In this document: one piece after another, positions 34,542 to 43,975 of the stretch | Layout: each line of letters begins with the position of its first letter | Numbering within the stretch: position 1 is the first letter of the stretch | NCBI GenBank assembly: GCA_002337045.1 | Contig: DDFF01000006.1 | Coordinates: 248,001 to 312,000, forward strand | DNA from: Bacteroidetes bacterium UBA1935 | Lineage (GTDB): Bacteria > Bacteroidota > Bacteroidia > Chitinophagales > Chitinophagaceae | DNA: 64,000 nucleotides | Direction of reading: 5' to 3' | The notes under the pieces: model-generated | Databases searched by the model: none | Told to the model about the DNA's origin: nothing | Seen by the model: the letters and a program-made list of their open reading frames with translations, nothing else | Program-made: the position numbers and the translations under genes

Positions 34542-36734
34542 TTAGCGCAAGTACAGCAGCTCGCGATATTTTGGCAGCGGCCACAGCTTGTCTTCCACCA
34601 GCAGTTCCAGTTTGTCTGCGTGGTAGCGTATTTTTTCGAAGAATGTTTTCACATCGTTGCAATACATAGCAGCACGCTTGTGCATGTCTTCTACGTTGTT
34701 TGCTTTTTTACGTGCTTCAATCATTGCTTCTACATTATCATTGATCTCTTGTATGTGTCCGCTTACTACTTTCAGTATGTTCAGCTGTGCTTTGTAGCTG
34801 CCTTCACCAAGACCCAGGTCTTTCAAGCCACGTACGTTTTCTGCCAATACATTCTGATAGTTGATAGCTGCAGGCAGTATGTGGTTGGTAGCCATGTAGC
34901 CCAGTATACGCGCTTCAATCTGTACTTTCTTCACATATTCTTCCAGCAGTATTTCATGGCGTGCATCCAGTTCGCGTTCGCTATAGATGTTGTTTTCAAA
35001 AAATACTTTCTTAGCAGCATCTGTTACAAAAGCGTCCAGTGCTTCAGGTGTAGTTTTGAAATTGTTGAGGCCACGTTTTTTAGCTTCTTCAGCCCATGCA
35101 TCGCTATAGTTGTCACCTTCAAAACGAATCTTCTTAGAATTCGTGATATAGTCGCGCAATACGTGCATCAGTGCTACTTCTTTCTTCTCACCTTTTTCAA
35201 TCAGCGCATCTACATCGCGTTTGAAATTCTTCAGACTTTGTGCCATGATAGTGTTCAGCACCGTCATAGGCGAACCGCAGTTGGCAGAAGAACCTACCGC
35301 ACGGAATTCGAATTTGTTACCAGTGAACGCAAACGGACTAGTACGGTTGCGGTCTGTATTATCCATCAGCAATTCAGGGATTTGCTTATGGATGTCCAGC
35401 TTCAGGATAACTTCATCCTGCTCACTGAATTTATCTTTTACCCTGGTTTCAATTTCGTCTAGTACTTCTGTCAGGTATTTACCTACATATACTGATATAA
35501 TAGCCGGTGGCGCTTCGTTAGCACCCAGACGGTGGTCGTTATTTGCAGAAGCAATAGCCGCACGCATCAGGTCTGCATGGTCGTGTACCGCTTTGATGGC
35601 ATTTACGAAGAACGTCAGGAACATCAGGTTGGTACGCGGTGTTTTACCAGGTGCCAGCAGGTTTACGCCAGTGTCTGTAGCAAGGCTCCAGTTGTTGTGC
35701 TTACCGCTACCGTTTACACCTGCAAATGGTTTTTCGTGCAGCAACACTTTCAGTTTGTGGCGTTTTGCCACTTTATTCATCACGTCCATCAGCAGCGAGT
35801 TATGGTCTACTGCTATGTTCACTTCTTCAAATATAGGTGCACATTCAAACTGGCCCGGTGCTACCTCGTTGTGGCGCGTACGCAGTGGAATACCCAGTTT
35901 GTAAGACTCTTGTTCAAAGTCTTGCATGAATTCGTACACACGGTCAGGAATAGAACCGAAGTAGTGGTCTTCCAACTGTTGTCCTTTTGCAGGAGAGTGG
36001 CCTACCAGTGTACGTCCGCACATTACCAGATCAGGGCGTGCATTAGCCAGTGTTTCGTCTATCACGAAATACTCTTGCTCCCAGCCCAGTGTAGTAGTTA
36101 CTTTAGTTACGTTTTTATCGAAGTAGTGGCAAACATCTACTGCCGCTTTATCCAACGCAGCGATAGACTTCAGCAATGGTGCTTTATAGTCCAGCGATTC
36201 GCCATTGTAAGCGATGAATATAGTAGGTATGCAAAGTGTTTTACCATTTGCCGCTTCCATAATGAAAGCAGGAGATGAAGGATCCCATGCGGTATAACCA
36301 CGGGCTTCGAATGTAGCACGGATGCCACCATTAGGGAAACTGCTAGCATCAGGTTCCTGTTGTATCAATGCATCACCGTCAAAGATTTCGATTGCAGTAC
36401 CATCGCTCTTAATAGTAAAGAAAGAGTCGTGTTTTTCAGCCGTAGTACCTGTAAGTGGTTGGAACCAGTGTGTGAAGTGCGTAACACCGCGCTCCTCTGC
36501 CCAGGCTTTCATACCTGCGGCAATCTGGTCTGCCATCTTGCGGTCTATCTTAGTTCCCGATTTAGCTGAGTTCATCAGGCTTTTGTAAGCCTCGTCGCTC
36601 AGGTATTCGCGCATAGCGCGGCCGGTAAATACGTTGCTGGCAAACATGCTGGTAATACGTTTACCACCATAGTGGGCTACCTTTTTTTCTTCGGAAGCCA
36701 TTTCTTGCAGTGCGAGATAACGAAGTGATGACAT
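34542..36734 (-). CDS. glnN: Glutamine synthetase type III
   Basis: GSIII makes glutamine from glutamate and ammonia with ATP and works as a large dodecamer. The 730-residue length and the N-terminal region (GKRITSMFASNVFTGRAM, HFTHWFQPLTG) separate it from GSI and GSII. Active-site segments seen are GQFECAP, GVNGSGKHNNWSL and NDHRLGANEAPPAI. The C-terminal 200 residues are the GSIII-specific helical extension. No residues look lost. It has a good promoter and its own terminator. Confidence 0.96.
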   Translation of the reverse strand: MSSLRYLALQEMASEEKKVAHYGGKRITSMFASNVFTGRAMREYLSDEAYKSLMNSAKSGTKIDRKMADQIAAGMKAWAEERGVTHFTHWFQPLTGTTAEKHDSFFTIKSDGTAIEIFDGDALIQQEPDASSFPNGGIRATFEARGYTAWDPSSPAFIMEAANGKTLCIPTIFIAYNGESLDYKAPLLKSIAALDKAAVDVCHYFDKNVTKVTTTLGWEQEYFVIDETLANARPDLVMCGRTLVGHSPAKGQQLEDHYFGSIPDRVYEFMQDFEQESYKLGIPLRTRHNEVAPGQFECAPIFEEVNIAVDHNSLLMDVMNKVAKRHKLKVLLHEKPFAGVNGSGKHNNWSLATDTGVNLLAPGKTPRTNLMFLTFFVNAIKAVHDHADLMRAAIASANNDHRLGANEAPPAIISVYVGKYLTEVLDEIETRVKDKFSEQDEVILKLDIHKQIPELLMDNTDRNRTSPFAFTGNKFEFRAVGSSANCGSPMTVLNTIMAQSLKNFKRDVDALIEKGEKKEVALMHVLRDYITNSKKIRFEGDNYSDAWAEEAKKRGLNNFKTTPEALDAFVTDAAKKVFFENNIYSERELDARHEILLEEYVKKVQIEARILGYMATNHILPAAINYQNVLAENVRGLKDLGLGEGSYKAQLNILKVVSGHIQEINDNVEAMIEARKKANNVEDMHKRAAMYCNDVKTFFEKIRYHADKLELLVEDKLWPLPKYRELLYLR

Positions 36735-36750
36735 TAAATTATATTTTACG

Positions 36751-36783
36751 CAAATGTAAAGAAAATGAGAGGTTCATTCCAAA
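36751..36783 (-). promoter_or_regulatory. Promoter of glnN
   Basis: On the minus strand TTTG (36783-36780), a 21-base spacer and TACATTTG (36758-36751) match the same pattern and spacing as the tRNA-His promoter. The leader would be only about 10-15 bases. Confidence 0.65.
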
Positions 36784-36833
36784 TTTTTATCAAAATTAAG
36801 TCAAAAATATAATATTATTAAAATATTGTTTCG

Positions 36834-37475
36834 TTATTGAAACGGATGGAATACCTCCTCGTGTACTATAAAAGCACATGCAAAGTCTTGTTTTACAATG
36901 CCTTGTGCCGATATTTCTCTTTGAGGAGACGTTAAATGCATAAATATATTAATATTAAATCTGCCCCCCGTTTCCTCCATTTTGCCGATGTGCATATGGT
37001 CGGCAAACTCTACTCCGCGCCTGCCCTGCCATTTATAGGCAGCCTCTTTGGCGCTCCATGCCAGGGTTATGAGCTTTGTATCATTATTAATAAGTGCCTG
37101 CTCGGGGGCAGAAAGGAATTTGTGTTGCAATGCCTCCATACGCGGGTGCCAGCATTGTATATCAATACCGCATTCTACATACGGACTAATAACTGCCGCC
37201 ACATATGGCCATGAATGAGATATGGAGAAATAATACAGATTGTCGTCGATACGGGGTTTATCATGCTCATCGGGGCGGATGTTGAGTAGTGGAAAATCTT
37301 CTTTCAGGTGCTTTAGCAAAAAGCGGCCTGCCATTCTTTCCAACCTGCGTTTTTCTGCTTTTATATCGGGCGCAGGCAGCCCAGTGCGTTCTGTAAAGAA
37401 GCTTTCGGGCTCTTCTATCTTCCATATAGCAGCAAGGCTATAGGCATCACTGCTCCACTCCTGATATAAAGGCAT
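36834..37475 (-). CDS. 4'-phosphopantetheinyl transferase, Sfp type
   Basis: This enzyme moves the phosphopantetheine arm from CoA onto carrier proteins. The 213-residue product has the three Sfp-type motifs: FSISHSW with the substrate pocket, CGIDIQ with metal-binding Asp, and WSAKEAAYKWQG. Length is that of the Sfp/Gsp group rather than the short AcpS. No polyketide or non-ribosomal peptide gene is in the window, so the carrier protein served is unknown. Start is ATG 37475; a TTG three codons earlier is less likely. Confidence 0.9.
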   Translation of the reverse strand: MPLYQEWSSDAYSLAAIWKIEEPESFFTERTGLPAPDIKAEKRRLERMAGRFLLKHLKEDFPLLNIRPDEHDKPRIDDNLYYFSISHSWPYVAAVISPYVECGIDIQCWHPRMEALQHKFLSAPEQALINNDTKLITLAWSAKEAAYKWQGRRGVEFADHMHIGKMEETGGRFNINIFMHLTSPQREISAQGIVKQDFACAFIVHEEVFHPFQ

Positions 37476-37541
37476 GACAATCAATTGAGTTGTAAAATTA
37501 ATTTTTTGATAGCAAGTATTACGTGATATTTGGCGCCAATT

Positions 37542-37561
37542 AAACGGTGCGTATACCGTTT
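37542..37561. repeat. Inverted repeat AAACGGT/ACCGTTT
   Basis: Perfect seven-base arms around GCGTAT, 30 bases before the ATG at 37592. It has the look of an operator; no regulator is assigned. Confidence 0.5.
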
Positions 37562-37591
37562 GTCAAACTAAAAACAACTTAAATTAAGAAG

Positions 37592-38407
37592 ATGAAAAAG
37601 CTATTCTTATGCTTGGCTATGATAGCCGCAACCAACCCTATCTGGGCACAAGACGATAAACAAGATGAAGAATATGAACTGAGGGGTAATGAAAAATATG
37701 GTTACATCATTACGGAAAAAGGTGAGAAGATTGAAGGTATTGTGAAACTGCTGGGCAGTGCAGAATCTCCGTGGGTGAACCAGAAGAAAGTAAAATTCAT
37801 TGCTAAAGCAGACATAGACCCTGCGAAAAACAGGCAGAAACTGAAAGTAATGGATACAGACGACCTACAGGAATATGTAGCGCTTGACGGTGATAAAGAA
37901 CGTCATTTCCGTTTGGTGAAGTGGGCTAATACAAGAGAAGGCCTGACGAGCGGAAGCAGTAAAAGTGGAATTGGCGGAGCACTGAAAAAAGCAAAAAACC
38001 TATCTACTACAAGGCATATGGCAGAAGTGATGGTGAATGGTAAAATCAGTGTGTTCCGTTTGTATGGCTATCCTGCGGCTGTAGCTGTAGGCAAAGACGA
38101 CGTAGCAGAAATGGAGAAAGAAACACAGGAGCTGAGGGAAAACCCTACAGTACTGGTGCAGAAAGGCGACGATAAAGTAGAAGCTTTCCAGGCTGATGAT
38201 ATTAAAGAAATGGTAAGCGACTGCAGTGTGGTAAAAGAAAAACTGGAAGGTGGCAAATATGCAAGCTACGACCCGGCTAAGCAAGAGAAGAAAAGAAGCG
38301 GCATGGGCAAACTGATAAAAAATGAAGTAGACCGTGCCGGTATGGGCGGTACACTACTAACAATGGCTGAAGAAGTATTCGGCGACTACAATGCAAATTG
38401 TAAATAA
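37592..38407 (+). CDS. Secreted protein of unknown function
   Basis: The 271-residue product has a signal peptide (1-19, ending IWA) and an acidic mature N-terminus (DDKQDEEYE). A beta-rich region of about 35-150 follows (YGYIITEKGEKIEGIVKLL; VKFIAKADID), with a helical, charged second half and a short Cys-containing end. The EKGEKIEGIV start resembles small exported Bacteroidota proteins of unknown role. No catalytic motif was seen. Its upstream region carries a 7+7 inverted repeat, and a terminator follows. Confidence 0.65.
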   Translation: MKKLFLCLAMIAATNPIWAQDDKQDEEYELRGNEKYGYIITEKGEKIEGIVKLLGSAESPWVNQKKVKFIAKADIDPAKNRQKLKVMDTDDLQEYVALDGDKERHFRLVKWANTREGLTSGSSKSGIGGALKKAKNLSTTRHMAEVMVNGKISVFRLYGYPAAVAVGKDDVAEMEKETQELRENPTVLVQKGDDKVEAFQADDIKEMVSDCSVVKEKLEGGKYASYDPAKQEKKRSGMGKLIKNEVDRAGMGGTLLTMAEEVFGDYNANCK

Positions 38408-38435
38408 GCATAATACATAATATTTAATGCAAGAG

Positions 38436-38462
38436 AAGGGTGGCAATTTGCCACCCTTTTTA
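38436..38462 (+). terminator. Terminator after 37592 gene
   Basis: AAGGGTGGCAA pairs with TTGCCACCCTT (one base between the arms), then a T-run. Confidence 0.85.
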
Positions 38463-38543
38463 TTTAATGGGAGATTGTCCACAAATTGTTGACATCTGAG
38501 CAGTGGCCAAGATGTACATCACCAAATCATCAAATCATCACAT

Positions 38544-38551
38544 TATATTTG
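38544..38551 (+). promoter_or_regulatory. -7 promoter box abutting dcd start
   Basis: TATATTTG, an exact TAnnTTTG match, ends five bases before the dcd ATG. If it is the -7 element, transcription would start at or next to the ATG. Confidence 0.5.
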
Positions 38552-38556
38552 CTGCC

Positions 38557-39093
38557 ATGATACTATCAGATAAGCGCATACTGGAAGAAATGGAAAAAGG
38601 TACTATCAAAATAGAACCTTATACAAGAGATTGTTTGGGAAGTAATAGTTACGATGTGCACCTTGGCTCTACACTGGCTACATACAAAGAACATATCATT
38701 GATGCAAAGAAGCACAACCAGATAGAGTGTTTTGAAATACCTGATGATGGTTTTGTGCTGTATCCGCACATATTTTATCTGGGCGTAACGCAGGAGTATA
38801 CAGAAACGCATGCACACGTACCGTTTCTGGAAGGTAAGTCATCTACAGGTCGTCTGGGTATAGATATACACGCTACGGCTGGTAAAGGTGACGTAGGTTT
38901 TTGCGGCAACTGGACGCTGGAGATATCTGTAAAACAACCGGTGAAGATTTATAAAGGCATGCCGATAGGCCAACTGATATACTTCCCGGTAGATGGTGAG
39001 ATCGAAGTAAAATACAACCAGAAGAAAAATGCAAAATACAGCGGCCAGCCAAATAAGCCAATAGAAAGTATGATGTGGAAAAACGAATTCTAA
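38557..39093 (+). CDS. dcd: dCTP deaminase
   Basis: Dcd removes the amino group of dCTP to give dUTP, the source of dUMP for thymidylate synthesis. The 178-residue product starts MILSDKRILEEME, the usual family N-terminus, and has GKSSTGRLGIDIHATAGKG and GFCGNWTLEI with the catalytic Glu. An in-frame ATG 54 bases upstream was rejected because it adds 18 unfamily-like residues. It ends against pyrG, with a shared terminator, so dCTP/dUTP and CTP synthesis genes face each other. Confidence 0.94.
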   Translation: MILSDKRILEEMEKGTIKIEPYTRDCLGSNSYDVHLGSTLATYKEHIIDAKKHNQIECFEIPDDGFVLYPHIFYLGVTQEYTETHAHVPFLEGKSSTGRLGIDIHATAGKGDVGFCGNWTLEISVKQPVKIYKGMPIGQLIYFPVDGEIEVKYNQKKNAKYSGQPNKPIESMMWKNEF

Positions 39094-39113
39094 TCACATA
39101 TAGATGATAAAAG

Positions 39114-39147
39114 AAAAAGCGCAATGATTATTCATTGCGCTTTTTTC
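39114..39147. terminator. Bidirectional terminator, dcd and pyrG
   Basis: AAAGCGCAATGA and TCATTGCGCTTT arms around four bases, with A- and T-runs for both strands. Confidence 0.85.
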
Positions 39148-39167
39148 ATGTATGATTATGCTACAGA

Positions 39168-40823
39168 TTAACCTTCTGCAACACTGTCTTCGTATATAAC
39201 AGAATTCTGCCCGTTGCGTTTTTCCTGTGCTTCTTTGGCAGCTTTTACAAATGCCATAAACAAAGGATGCGGGTTTTCTACCGTGCTCTTATACTCAGGG
39301 TGAAACTGTACACCTACATAGAAAGGATGGTCTTTTACCTCTACCACCTCTACAAGGCCGGTAGCAGGGTTTTTACCTACAGGTATCATGCCTGCGTTTT
39401 CGTATGCTTCCAGGAATTCGTTATTGAACTCGTAACGGTGGCGGTGACGCTCTGATATTTTTGTAGAGCCGTAGATGCTTGCTGCACGAGAGTCGCTGCG
39501 CAGTTCGCAGTCATATGCACCCAGACGCATGGTACCACCCATCTGTGTGATATTCTTTTGCTCTGCCATCATGGCAATTACAGCTTCGTTAGTATCAGGG
39601 TTCATTTCTGTAGAGTGTGCTTTGCTCATACCCAGTACGTTGCGGGCAAACTCTACACATGCCATTTGCATACCCAGACAAATACCGAAGAAAGGTATTT
39701 TGTTTTCGCGTGCATAGCGAATGGCATCTATCTTACCTTCTATACCGCGGCTGCCAAAACCGGGAGCAACCAGTATCGCATCCAGATTTTGCAGTTTTTC
39801 AACCGCGTTTTCTGTTGTCAGGTGTTCAGAATGTATGTTGCGAACTTCAACCTTGCACTCGTTCATAGCACCTGCATGTATCAGTGCTTCGAGGATAGAT
39901 TTATACGCATCCTGCAATTCTACATATTTACCTATCAGGCCGATGGTAACTTTAGATTTAGGATAGCGCAATTTGTTCAGGAATTCTTTCCATTTAGTCA
40001 GGTCTGGGTCTGTACCCATTGGCAGGTTCAGCTTCTGCAGGCATATTTCATCCAGCCTTTCGCGCATCATTTCCAGTGGTACACCATAGATGGTATCAGC
40101 ATCCAGCGCTTCTATAACCGCATCCTGTGTTACGTTACAAAACAGTGCTATTTTACGTTTCAGGTCTTTATAAAGTGGTTCTTCAGTACGGCAAACCAAT
40201 ACATCGGGGTTCAGCCCGTGTTCACTCATCATTTTTACAGAGTGTTGTGTTGGTTTTGTTTTCAGTTCTTTTGCCGCTTTCAGATATGGTATCAGTGTCA
40301 GGTGTACAACCAGTGCACGGTCGTCACCCAACTCCCATTTCATCTGACGAACCGCCTCGATGTACGGAAGTGATTCGATATCGCCTACAGTACCACCCAG
40401 CTCGGTAATAACAATATCGTATTTATTGTCTTTGCCTAGCAGCGTCATACGGCGCTTTATCTCGTCTGTAATGTGGGGGATAACCTGTACGGTTTTGCCC
40501 AGATAAGCACCCTCACGCTCTTTATTGATAACGTATTGGTAAATACGTCCTGTAGTTACGTTGTTGGCTTGCGATGTGTGTGTGTTCAGGAAACGCTCGT
40601 AGTGCCCCAGATCCAAGTCTGTTTCCGCACCATCTTCTGTTACATAACATTCGCCGTGCTCGTACGGATTCAGCGTACCCGGATCTACGTTGATGTACGG
40701 GTCGAATTTCTGAATAGTGGTACGGAAGCCACGTGCCTGTAACAATTTAGCCAGAGATGCGGCTATAATTCCCTTTCCTAACGATGAAGTAACCCCACCG
40801 GTTACAAATATATACTTAGTCAT
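39168..40823 (-). CDS. pyrG: CTP synthase
   Basis: PyrG aminates UTP to CTP with glutamine and ATP. The 551-residue product has the synthetase domain (1-270: FVTGGVTSSLGKGI at 6-19, YINVDPGTLNPYEHGE, ELGGTVGDIE) and the class I glutamine amidotransferase domain (about 300-540), with the nucleophile Cys in FGICLGMQ and the catalytic HPE in VQFHPEY. Nothing is missing. It has a promoter box and a DnaA-box match upstream and faces dcd. Confidence 0.97.
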   Translation of the reverse strand: MTKYIFVTGGVTSSLGKGIIAASLAKLLQARGFRTTIQKFDPYINVDPGTLNPYEHGECYVTEDGAETDLDLGHYERFLNTHTSQANNVTTGRIYQYVINKEREGAYLGKTVQVIPHITDEIKRRMTLLGKDNKYDIVITELGGTVGDIESLPYIEAVRQMKWELGDDRALVVHLTLIPYLKAAKELKTKPTQHSVKMMSEHGLNPDVLVCRTEEPLYKDLKRKIALFCNVTQDAVIEALDADTIYGVPLEMMRERLDEICLQKLNLPMGTDPDLTKWKEFLNKLRYPKSKVTIGLIGKYVELQDAYKSILEALIHAGAMNECKVEVRNIHSEHLTTENAVEKLQNLDAILVAPGFGSRGIEGKIDAIRYARENKIPFFGICLGMQMACVEFARNVLGMSKAHSTEMNPDTNEAVIAMMAEQKNITQMGGTMRLGAYDCELRSDSRAASIYGSTKISERHRHRYEFNNEFLEAYENAGMIPVGKNPATGLVEVVEVKDHPFYVGVQFHPEYKSTVENPHPLFMAFVKAAKEAQEKRNGQNSVIYEDSVAEG

Positions 40824-40903
40824 AACGCTCCTGTTTTGTCATAGACCGGTAGCGCAGCATACAGATATTACAATAAAATTGAGGAAGTAGCTGTTGCGGT
40901 CGC

Positions 40904-40911
40904 ACAAAGTT
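40904..40911 (-). promoter_or_regulatory. Possible -7 box for pyrG
   Basis: TAACTTTG on the minus strand matches TAnnTTTG, giving a leader of roughly 75 bases. No -33 box is obvious. Confidence 0.42.
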
Positions 40912-40962
40912 ATAAACTAAGCCGGCATTTTAAAAATATAATTGCTGTGCAGTTGTCAACAA

Positions 40963-40971
40963 TGTGTATAA
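40963..40971 (-). promoter_or_regulatory. DnaA-box match upstream of pyrG
   Basis: TTATACACA on the minus strand fits TTATNCACA exactly, about 50 bases upstream of the pyrG -7 candidate. A chance match is possible. Confidence 0.35.
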
Positions 40972-41113
40972 ACTCTTGATTAATAGTTTGAAAAAATCCC
41001 CCCTTTTTCGCTTTCACCTTTAGTTATATTTAACATTTAAAATTTCACGATCTAAGGCAATACGTTCATTTTTGTCACGTTAATGTCAACAAACCATTAG
41101 CCAACACTCCCAC

Positions 41114-43969
41114 ATGCGCCTCTTGACCACCCTCTTTGCCTTGCTGCTAATGGCATGCACAGGCTATGCACAGCCCATAACCATTACGGGCTCTGTATCA
41201 GACACATTGAACAGTGCGCCACTGCCAAACGCATGCATCACCGTGCTGCGGGCGTCGGATTCTGTACTGGAAACTTTTACACGTACCAAGCAGGATGGTA
41301 CCTTCTCGCTGAAGGTTAAAACCACAGGTAAGTATCTGGTAATGACCAGCTACCCCAGCCTTGCGGAATATGTAGATGTAATCAACGTGAAGGATAATAA
41401 GCCGATGGACTTGGGTATGATACCCATGGTATCGAAAATGCACCTGCTGAAGGAGGTAATACTGACGCAACAGTATTCTGCCATTAAGGTAAAGGGCGAT
41501 ACCGTAGAATACATGGCGGATAGCTTCCTGACAAAAGAAGGTGCAAATGTGGAGGCACTGCTGAAAAAACTACCCGGTATACAGGTAGATAAAAACGGAC
41601 AGATAATAGCGCATGGCGAAAAAGTGCAAAAGATATTGGTAGATGGCGAGGAGTTTTTTACCGATGACCCTGCGGTGGTAACTAAAAGCCTGCAGGCAAA
41701 GGCTGTAGATAAAGTGCAGGTGTTTGATAAGAAAAGTGAACAGGCAGAGTTTACGGGTATTGATGACGGTGAAAAAACACGTACCATCAACCTGCAACTG
41801 AAAGAAGATAAGAAGAAAGGATATTTTGGCAAGATAGTAGGCGCAGGTGGTGCAGGTGATGATCAGGGCTATTTTGAAAATCAGGCAATGTTTAATGCCT
41901 TTAAGGGCAAACGCAAGTTTTCTGCATTCGGTATTATGGCAAATACGGGCAAGATGGGTCTTGGCTGGGAAGACCGTGATAAGTTTGGTAGTGAGAATAC
42001 AAATAGTTTTATGGATGAGGACGGAGGCTTTGTTACCTACTACAGTGGTGGTGATGATGATGATATGGAAGGATGGGATGGCAGGTATAACGGTGAAGGC
42101 TTCCCGAGGGCATGGACGGCAGGTGCACACTATTCCAACAAATGGAAACAGGACAAACACCATCTGGGTAGCAACTATCGTTATGCAAAACAGGATATTG
42201 CAGCCACTACCAATACACTCAATGAAAACTCGCTGCCTAACAACAAAAAGAACTATAGCAGTCAATCGAATAATAAGTATTCTATAGGACAGCGTAACAG
42301 GCTGGATGGTAACTATACATGGACGATAGACTCTATGTCCAGCATCAAACTGACGGCAAACGGCGGTATTTCTAATACTAAAACAACTACTGACTATACT
42401 GCAGAAACTGTAGACCAGCAAGACTCTATGCTGAATAGTAATAAGCGTACTGTAACAACAGATGCCGAAACAAAAACACTGAATGCAACGCTCGACTATC
42501 GGAAGAAATTCAAAAAGAAAGGTAGAACTGTATCACTGAACATGACAGAGAACTATCGCGAAACTACGAGCAATGGCTTTCTGAGGTCTGATAACGTTTA
42601 TTATCTGCGCGATACTGCAACAAATGCACTGTTGTACAGGACAAAAGACATTGCAGACCAACGGAAGAAAAATGAAAGCAAAGCACTGTCTTTGTCTGCC
42701 AAGGTTACCTATACAGAACCACTTTCTAAAGTTGCATTTATTGATGCCAATTACTCATTAAAAGTAGACAACAATACAGCTCTGCGAGAAACATATAATA
42801 AACAAACACCAACAGACGATGCCTACCTGTCATTAAATGATACATTCAGCAACAACTTTATGTTCAACGTGACGACACATACCGGCGGTGGTAACCTGAG
42901 GTTTGTGTTTAAAAAACTGACGATGTCTGCTGGTGGTTCGGTATCAAATGCAGCATTTGTGCAGGAAGACCTGATGAGAGATACTACACGTAGCTATAGC
43001 TTTACCAACTTCTTCCCTAAGGCATACATTAAATACAACATCAACAAACAGCGCAGAATAAGTCTGGACTATAATGGTTCTACACAACAACCAACCATAG
43101 ACCAGATACAGCCATTGCGCAACAACCTGGATCCGCTGAACGTGGCAATAGGTAATGCCAACATTCGTCAGTCGTTTACACACAGGGTAAGCCTTAGTTT
43201 TAACGATTATAAAATGATTACCAACAGATACATCTGGATGAATGTCAGCATGAACATGGTTGATAATGCCATCAGCCGTTCTGAAAACGTAGATGCTGTA
43301 GGACGCCGTACATACCAGTATATAAATGTGGATGGTAACTACAACGGATGGGGCTACATTAGCTATGGCAGACAGTTCAATAAAATAAACTTTGATGCGG
43401 GCTTGTACAGTAGCATTGGCATCAATCACATCAACAACGTCATCAATGGCGTTACTAACAAAAGTGACAACAACAGGTATAGTGTGGGTGTGCGCCTCGG
43501 CTGGCATACAGAGAATGATAAGTTCAGCGTGTCTTACGACCCTAACATAACATACAACGATAACAAGTCTACCATCAATACACTGGTAACAAGCTACTGG
43601 ACTTACGAACAATCGTTTGATGCTTCTTACGACCTGCCTTTGAAATTCAGCGTAGGCACAGATATCAATTGGTACATCCGTCAGCAGACAAGTGTGTTTG
43701 ACAGAAACAATAACGTGTTCCGCTGGAATGCGTATGTGGCTAAGAAATTCATGAAGAACGACCAGTTGGAGCTGCGCTTCTCTGCATTCGATATGCTGAA
43801 TCAAAACCTCGGCTTCAGCCGCTATGCGCAGAACAATATTGTAACAGAAACAAACTACAATACCATCCGTCGTTACGGTTTGCTGTCGCTGACATGGAAT
43901 TTTACAAAATCTGCAGCAGGTGCAGCGCCTGAGCAAGACGCAGGTACTATTATTAAAATGATAAAATAA
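41114..43969 (+). CDS. TonB-receptor-like outer-membrane barrel protein
   Basis: The 951-residue product has a signal peptide (1-19), a carboxypeptidase-regulatory-like domain (about 22-105: TITGSVSDTLNSAPLPNACI, TKQDGTFSLKV) and a plug-like region (about 110-235: VEALLKKLPGIQVDKNG, KILVDGEEFFTDDP). A long barrel of the outer-membrane beta-barrel family 3 type follows to about 930. The signal contains LLMAC, a possible lipobox, but cleavage at GYAQ is more in line with the family. The substrate is unknown. It is the first gene of an operon with a GLPGLI protein six bases downstream. Confidence 0.85.
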   Translation: MRLLTTLFALLLMACTGYAQPITITGSVSDTLNSAPLPNACITVLRASDSVLETFTRTKQDGTFSLKVKTTGKYLVMTSYPSLAEYVDVINVKDNKPMDLGMIPMVSKMHLLKEVILTQQYSAIKVKGDTVEYMADSFLTKEGANVEALLKKLPGIQVDKNGQIIAHGEKVQKILVDGEEFFTDDPAVVTKSLQAKAVDKVQVFDKKSEQAEFTGIDDGEKTRTINLQLKEDKKKGYFGKIVGAGGAGDDQGYFENQAMFNAFKGKRKFSAFGIMANTGKMGLGWEDRDKFGSENTNSFMDEDGGFVTYYSGGDDDDMEGWDGRYNGEGFPRAWTAGAHYSNKWKQDKHHLGSNYRYAKQDIAATTNTLNENSLPNNKKNYSSQSNNKYSIGQRNRLDGNYTWTIDSMSSIKLTANGGISNTKTTTDYTAETVDQQDSMLNSNKRTVTTDAETKTLNATLDYRKKFKKKGRTVSLNMTENYRETTSNGFLRSDNVYYLRDTATNALLYRTKDIADQRKKNESKALSLSAKVTYTEPLSKVAFIDANYSLKVDNNTALRETYNKQTPTDDAYLSLNDTFSNNFMFNVTTHTGGGNLRFVFKKLTMSAGGSVSNAAFVQEDLMRDTTRSYSFTNFFPKAYIKYNINKQRRISLDYNGSTQQPTIDQIQPLRNNLDPLNVAIGNANIRQSFTHRVSLSFNDYKMITNRYIWMNVSMNMVDNAISRSENVDAVGRRTYQYINVDGNYNGWGYISYGRQFNKINFDAGLYSSIGINHINNVINGVTNKSDNNRYSVGVRLGWHTENDKFSVSYDPNITYNDNKSTINTLVTSYWTYEQSFDASYDLPLKFSVGTDINWYIRQQTSVFDRNNNVFRWNAYVAKKFMKNDQLELRFSAFDMLNQNLGFSRYAQNNIVTETNYNTIRRYGLLSLTWNFTKSAAGAAPEQDAGTIIKMIK

Positions 43970-43975
43970 CCCTCG

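Noticed and set aside
39558..40373. 271-codon open frame antisense to pyrG
   Set aside because: Same kind of mirror frame, with high Cys/Tyr/Phe content and no start signals.
41114..41173. Lipoprotein signal for the large barrel protein
   Set aside because: LLMAC resembles a lipobox, but barrel receptors with this layout are cut after an A-x-A type site such as GYAQ.
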